A DNA stretch of 64,000 nt, taken from assembly GCA_031308135.1 (NCBI GenBank), contig JAHLJT010000631.1, forward strand, positions 194,361,685 through 194,425,684, in the 5' to 3' direction. Shown piece by piece: positions 59,716 through 64,000 of the stretch. The position numbers and the translations under genes are program-made. The stretch's first letter is position 1; each line of letters begins with the position of its first letter. The stretch comes from Acheta domesticus (taxonomy: Eukaryota > Arthropoda > Insecta > Orthoptera > Gryllidae). Under the pieces are notes generated by a model. The model ran no database searches, was not told the origin of the DNA, and saw only the letters and a list, made by a program, of their open reading frames with translations.

Positions 59716-59873
59716 CCAGTCTTAGCGAAGTTGGCGATGTAGGTGACGACGGCCTTGGCCAGCAGCACCTCCTCGTCGGTGAAGTCGTGCGGCACGGAGG
59801 GCGAGGCGCGGTCCAGGGGCAGCCCCAGCACGTAGGGCAGCTCCTCGCCCGACACGGCGCGGTTCAGCGTCGT
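59716..59873 (-). CDS. Nlg: Neuroligin exon 1 of 7 in view: end of esterase-like domain
   Basis: The exon has 158 bp, giving 52 codons plus 2 bases. The acceptor TTGCAG precedes ACGACG, and the donor is ACTGG followed by GTGAGC, leaving phase 2. The peptide reads TTLNRAVSGEELPYVLGLPL and later EEVLLAKAVVTYIANFAKTG. In the cholinesterase fold this is the stretch that carries the catalytic His just before the FVFGLPL-like block. Here the His position appears to be Ser (VSGEE), consistent with a non-enzymatic adhesion protein. A hAT-type MITE ends only about 20 bases beyond the donor. The match to neuroligin KTGDPN-type sequence continues directly into the next exon. Confidence 0.88.
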
Positions 59874-59879
59874 CTGCAA

Positions 59880-60800
59880 CCACCACACACACCGCGCACG
59901 CTCAACCTCAGACGCTCCTGCAGGACAATTGCAGGGCGTCCGAGGCAGCGCCGAGGGAGCGAGCAATGCGATGGAGTCGGGATGAGAAAATAAATTAATC
60001 GCGAGAGGGATTTGGAGGAGGGTTGGAAGGGAATAGCGAAAGGAATTTAGAAATGCAACGGAGGAGAAGAGGAGTAAAAGGCTATTAGAAGGAAAAAGGG
60101 AAAAGTCTGATGGCAAAGTAAATGTATCATGATTTTCATTACAAAAATTGGAAAGAAAAAATAGATATTTAAACAAATAATTTGTGTTATATTTTATAAA
60201 ATAGTCTCTATCAATACAATGGTTATATAATAAAGGGGAAGAAAATAAGTAAAGAGAAAAGGGAAGTAGAACAAGGAGGAAAAAATATTAAAGTAAGGAA
60301 TACACGCGTAAAAATGCCAGTAATGAATATTAGTATGAGAAAACAAAATAATTTAACAGTAAACAATATTTTTAATTACCCCTCTCGGGCGTGTGGAACG
60401 GTGAAGCAGAGAAAAGGTTTTTTGAATATCTATACAAAATAATTTTTAAAACTTTAAAAAATTCAGACTATCAGGGAAGAATTCATTAGAATGCACTCTG
60501 AATTTTCGGAATCCTCTACAAATTACTAAGATCCATTTGACAAACCTTAAATACTTTTTTTAAATATCATAAGTGTATAGTTAATATTGCTTTCAAAACG
60601 GAACGATATTGAAATGACCAAAGGAATGAATGATAATACTTATAAGGAAATAACAAAAAAATGCTTCAACGACAGGCTTTGGTTAAACACATATTTCTTC
60701 ATCAACCACTTCACATACATTAAGACAACTATTTTTTAACTGCGGGTATTTCTACTATTAACAATTTAATTATTAGTTATTGAAATCACGACCACATTAT
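59880..60800. other. Intron upstream of exon 1, nothing recognised
   Basis: Purine-rich stretches at 60000-60110 and 60230-60290. No coding or repeat feature is supported. Confidence 0.45.
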
Positions 60801-60880
60801 TAATATTAGGAAAGTTTCATGGTTTTTGGCCAATAAGAAAAATTTCTTTTAGTTCGCCAACGTTTCGGAACAACGTTTTG

Positions 60881-61117
60881 GCTCAGCACAAGGCAGACAT
60901 CAAAAAGAACATGCCCGTGTGTGCACTAGAACAACACACTAAAGATACCAGCCATCAGTTTAATTTTCTTGAAACTAAAATTTTGGACACAGAAAGTAAC
61001 ATCAGGAAAAGATAAACAAGAGAAATGATTTACATTGGTAAAAATAAAACTTTCAATAAAAGAACAGATATTGACAGTCTCAGTAGAATTTATGTAAGTA
61101 TTCTCAAGAACAGATAG
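60881..61117 (+). pseudogene. Penelope-like GIY-YIG endonuclease, C-terminal remnant
   Basis: The plus strand reads AQHKADIKKN, LEQHTKDTSHQFNF, ETKILDTESNIRKR, a stop, then TREMIYIGKNKTFNKRTDID and SLSRIY. This matches the end of the endonuclease domain, with the H-x-x-x-x-x-H pair, the Glu of R-E-M as likely metal ligand, and the Asn of F-N-K-R-T-D. The GIY-YIG motif itself and the whole reverse transcriptase are missing. One in-frame stop is present. Confidence 0.78.
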
Positions 61118-61854
61118 TGTTTCCCATATTAGTGTGTTTAAATCGACAACTGCTGTATTGTAAATAAATATTTTTAGTAATTTATATATATATATAAATT
61201 TATACATATATATATATATATATCAATAAATTGTATCAGTATAATGGAGTGTAGATGTAATAATATAAATACGTAATCAAATGTACCTATTATTATTGTA
61301 TTGTATTATTATTGACTATTTTTGTAATCAACTTGACGATTGACTGGATACTAGGTTGTAACAAGAATTCAGGTCACATGGATATGTAGGTCACATGTTG
61401 AATACAAAACATAATTCTGGGCATAGCCGAAAGAAAAATTAAATATTAATAACATTAATTTATTAAAAACAAACCACAGCATTGATTGGTTGGAAACCTA
61501 TTCCTAACTGGCACTGCCATGGGCTTAATCGCATTGGTTTACAAACACATGGTACAGGAAGCAGAATATTGACTATAGCAGTCTTATCAGCATCTTCACC
61601 AGAATGGTAAAACAGGCAGTCTTAAACATGGAGCCGGATAGTATAGGTAATGTTGTACCAGTGCCCTTGTTGCCATGTGTTTGGATGTAGTGATGACTGG
61701 AATTATGGTGTTATATATTGAACCTTAGCCAGGTGGGTTTAATTATAATTATAATTTATTAGTGATTTCAGTGGTGTATGTTTAATACCAGTGCACTGTG
61801 ATTTAATTTATATGCTTTGGATCAAACTGTACAGTAATGTAAATGTGTTCCACA

Positions 61855-61892
61855 GCCCTGATGAGGGAACAATAAAGTTCCGAAACGTTGGC
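61855..61892 (+). ncRNA. Hammerhead ribozyme, minimal type, in Penelope-like terminal repeat
   Basis: The core CTGATGA (61858-61864) is followed by stem II GGAAC-AATAAA-GTTCC (61866-61881), then GAAA (61882-61885) and CGTT. Stem I is short: GCC (61855-61857) with GGC (61890-61892). Stem III would be the self-complementary ACGT (61885-61888), which needs two copies to form a dimer, as described for Penelope-like elements. The predicted cut is after position 61889 (GTT). One extra G at 61865 forces either a bulge with five perfect pairs or a register with one G-U pair. The inverted copy at the left end has lost CTGATGA. Confidence 0.72.
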
Positions 61893-61944
61893 GAACAAAA
61901 AGGAATTTTTTTATTGACCAAAAACCATGAAACTTCCTTAATAA

Positions 61945-62490
61945 TGATTTAATTATCTTTATTTCATGAACTAAATTTTTAACTGAAAAAATCTAGATTT
62001 TTTTAATTTCCATTTTACTTCAGCGTTCCTGTGAAAAGGTATTCAGGTATTTCCTGAAAACCAATTCTGTAAGAAATCTCAATTGCAATAGTACGAGTAA
62101 CAGGACTAAGAACACCATTTCGTACACGCACGGCACACACATACTAACTTGCTGCTTAATCAGAACAATGTAGATTTATAATATGCAGCACGATTTTACG
62201 AATATATATCGATAGAAGTGGTGTTAATGAGAAACTCTTTAAACAACCTAATATCACAAAGATCTAGCCAGTATTAATAATTTTATATAATTTTTATTTT
62301 AACAAAAATATTTTCAAAACTGTAATGATATTCTTTTGTTACCATAGCAAGATTCAATACAATTTCTGGGATAGTGCTTTTCAAAGCAAATCTGAAAGTA
62401 TTTATAACATGATTGAATTTATTGGGCATCAGGTTCTCAAAGGCAAGCGGTTGTTCAGCAATTTCGCTCCATAAGAAACACCTTTCCTGA
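61945..62490. other. AT-rich stretch, nothing recognised
   Basis: No coding, repeat or RNA feature is supported. Confidence 0.45.
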
Positions 62491-62499
62491 ACGCCGCTA

Positions 62500-62850
62500 G
62501 CGTCGCTAACGTCGCCTCGCGGCTGTGTGACGGCACAGGTTGTAAGGCATTTTAGCCCGGCCGGCTTCGGCGTGTGGCTCCGGAGTGTGGCGCAGTGCGG
62601 CGCAACATCAGGTGAAGTGGTGGCGTGGTGCCGCGCGGAGCGAATCACAGCGTTGCGGCGTGTGGTGTGACAGCACGTTGCGAAGTGTTTCTGGCGTGGT
62701 GCGGCGCGACGTGTCGTGTCGTGTCGTGTCGGTGCAAGGCTTGTGGTGTAGCGCGCGTGGTGTCGCCAGGCATGGCATTGCTGCACGTGGTAAGACGTGC
62801 TGCGGCTCTGCGTGGCGTAGCGTAGCGGTGCGTGGCTTTACATAGCGGGC
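62500..62850 (+). repeat. Degenerate GC-rich GTGGC/GCGTG repeat, block 1
   Basis: Words such as GCGTGG, GTGGCG and GTAGCG recur irregularly, with a clean (GTGTC)n run at about 62708-62729. Frames open on both strands are compositional (Arg/Ala/Trp on plus, His/Thr/Arg on minus). The 370 bases to the right are ordinary sequence. Confidence 0.7.
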
Positions 62851-63224
62851 GCCATGGCCTTGCAACTCTCCATCAAAACCAGAGACAAAGCTGGAGGTTG
62901 CTACTATAGGAGACGCTAGTGTCGCCGGGTACAGTTACAGTTTACGCTCGCCAACATCCGCACATAAAAAAATGGCTCATTTGTTAGAAATACGAAAAGT
63001 GTTTTCTAAATGTTCAATTATTGATCATATATACGTATAAGGTACCTATTAAAAAACGCAAATATCGACGCCATATTTTGTAACATTACGCACCTGCTTG
63101 CGTCTCGCGAACCCACACAGCAGACACGTATCGTTGGCAGCAGTTCGTATTTTAGTTCCTGTAAGAAGGTGCTGCAGGAGAGGGTCTCCACCACGTTATA
63201 TGGGAGTCAAAAGGCCCTAGCGGG

Positions 63225-64000
63225 CGCTACGTTACATAGCGGGCGCGAGACCATATGGTGTGGCGGTTCAATGCATTACATGGATTGACGCGCACGGTGT
63301 GGCTTAGCGTAGCGTGGCATTGCGGCGCAGGGCACGGGGCGACTTGGTATGGCATTGCGAGGCGCTGCGTCGCTTTGCGTGGCGAGACGTCAGGCCGCGT
63401 GGCATGACATAGCATCGCATATCGTTGCGTAGAGGGCGGCATGGCGAGGCGTGTTGTGTCGTGGCTTGGCATGGCGTGGCTTGGCACGCACGGTGTAATA
63501 GGGCTTGGTGTGACAGCGCAGCGCTGCGCATGTGATGTGACATCGCGTGGCGCTGCGCGGTGCTGCTAGGCACACTGTGGTGCGGCGCTGCGTAGTGGAG
63601 TCCGAGAGATGGCATGGCATGACTTGGCGCACGTGGTGTGCCAAGTCATGCCATGGCCATTCACTTGGCGAGGTGCGGCATGTCATGACAAGGTATGGCG
63701 CGGCATGGAGCGGCGCGGCGTTGTGTGACGGGGCGTGGCGAGACGTCACCCTGCGTGGCGTGACGGAGAGTCAGAGAGAAGGCACAGTACGACTTGGCGC
63801 ACGCGGCGTGCCTTCATTGGGCGTGGTGCGGCCCGTCATGACATGGTGTGGCGCAACATGGGGTGGCGCGGCGTGGCGAGACGTCATCCTGCGTGGAGAC
63901 GTGGCGTATCGGCGCGTGACACTGCGTATCGGTCGCGGCGCGGCGTGGCGTGGAGTGGCGTGGTGGCGCGGGGCGTAGCGTGGCGCGGAGCTGGTGCGCC
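63225..64000 (+). repeat. Degenerate GC-rich GTGGC/GCATGGC repeat, block 2, to window end
   Basis: The same words as block 1 plus GGCATGGC and TGACATG. It contains a longer internal duplication: GACTTGGCGCACGTGGTGTG (about 63620-63640) and GACTTGGCGCACGCGGCGTG (about 63790-63810). The array runs past the window edge. No coding claim is made. Confidence 0.7.

Larger units (their letters stand above)
4892..59873 (-). other. Nlg: Neuroligin-like gene, seven internal exons of the 3' half
   Basis: This is the only host gene I can support. Neuroligins are postsynaptic adhesion proteins with an inactive cholinesterase-like ectodomain, one membrane helix and a cytoplasmic tail. Seven minus-strand exons join in one frame with intron phases 2, 1, 1, 0, 0, 0. 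Recognition rests on SGEELPYVLGLPL and YIANFAKTG, then NPNLPH and WPEYDPRNQSYLRI, then RHYRQQVIKFW, a proline-rich stalk and a membrane helix. This order matches the end of the neuroligin ectodomain. The tail is about 395 residues in view and still open at the left edge. Upstream exons and the terminal exon lie outside the window. Introns reach 38.7 kb. The tail exons were assigned by phase, splice sites and composition rather than by motif, so they are less certain than the first three. Confidence 0.82.
60809..61941 (+). mobile_element. Penelope-like element, truncated, with inverted terminal copies
   Basis: The left end (60809-60875) and the right end (about 61875-61941) are inverted copies sharing GTTTCATGGTTTTTGG and GTTCGCCAACGTTTCGGAAC. 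Between them lies the end of a GIY-YIG endonuclease frame, then about 740 bp of non-coding terminal sequence with an (AT)n run at 61187-61222. The right end has a hammerhead ribozyme core. Truncated insertions with an inverted terminal piece and hammerhead motifs in the terminal repeat are known for Penelope-like retroelements. Confidence 0.82.

Noticed and set aside
62283..63978. Open frames on both strands at the right edge
   Set aside because: Compositional by-products of the GC-rich word repeat; no domain and both strands open.
1..64000. CRISPR array or phage-type defence system
   Set aside because: The window is eukaryotic; tandem arrays present have contiguous units without unique spacers.

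Overview
The window looks like nuclear DNA of an insect with a large, repeat-rich genome. It is AT-rich and carries many kinds of transposon. Short, very GC-rich coding exons are separated by introns of up to 38.7 kb. A hemimetabolous insect such as a cockroach, termite or other polyneopteran would fit, but that is inference from gene style and repeat mix. No bacterial or organellar genes, rRNA genes, intact tRNA genes or CRISPR arrays were seen.

One host gene is supported: the 3' half of a neuroligin-like gene on the minus strand. It is read as seven internal exons at 59716-59873, 55379-55503, 16126-16665, 13780-14066, 12727-13074, 9859-10071 and 4892-5104. All have AG acceptors and GT donors, and the phases (2, 1, 1, 0, 0, 0) join into one open frame. 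The exons encode the end of the esterase-like domain, a proline-rich extracellular stalk, one transmembrane helix, and a long low-complexity cytoplasmic tail that continues past the left edge. Earlier exons must lie beyond position 64000.

The rest is intron or flank, filled mainly with mobile elements. From left to right: an 84-bp minisatellite (3.95-4.85 kb); a TA-type MITE (7 kb); a hAT-like and a piggyBac-like MITE in series (10.2-11.4 kb); an 18-bp and a 79-bp tandem array (13.3-14.4 kb); a piggyBac-like element with a transposase remnant (15.05-16.04 kb); and four copies of a 230-245 bp hAT-type MITE (16.9, 18.0, 36.6 and 59.5 kb). Next come a broken Jockey-like LINE (27.3-30.1 kb), a second LINE fragment (31.5 kb), a pair of direct repeats ending in a palindrome (33.4-34.7 kb), an R4/Dong-like LINE fragment between two (ATT)n tracts (44.98-45.91 kb), an RTE-like LINE split by a 2-kb long-inverted-repeat element holding a Tc1 transposase remnant (46.7-50.2 kb), and a Penelope-like element with a recognisable hammerhead ribozyme core (60.8-61.9 kb). 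The right end is a degenerate GC-rich repeat field.

The observations most worth following are the hammerhead in the Penelope-like element, the nested insertion that can be removed on paper to restore the host RT reading frame, the hAT MITE family with perfect 8-bp target duplications, and tandem repeats or MITEs lying within tens of bases of neuroligin splice sites.
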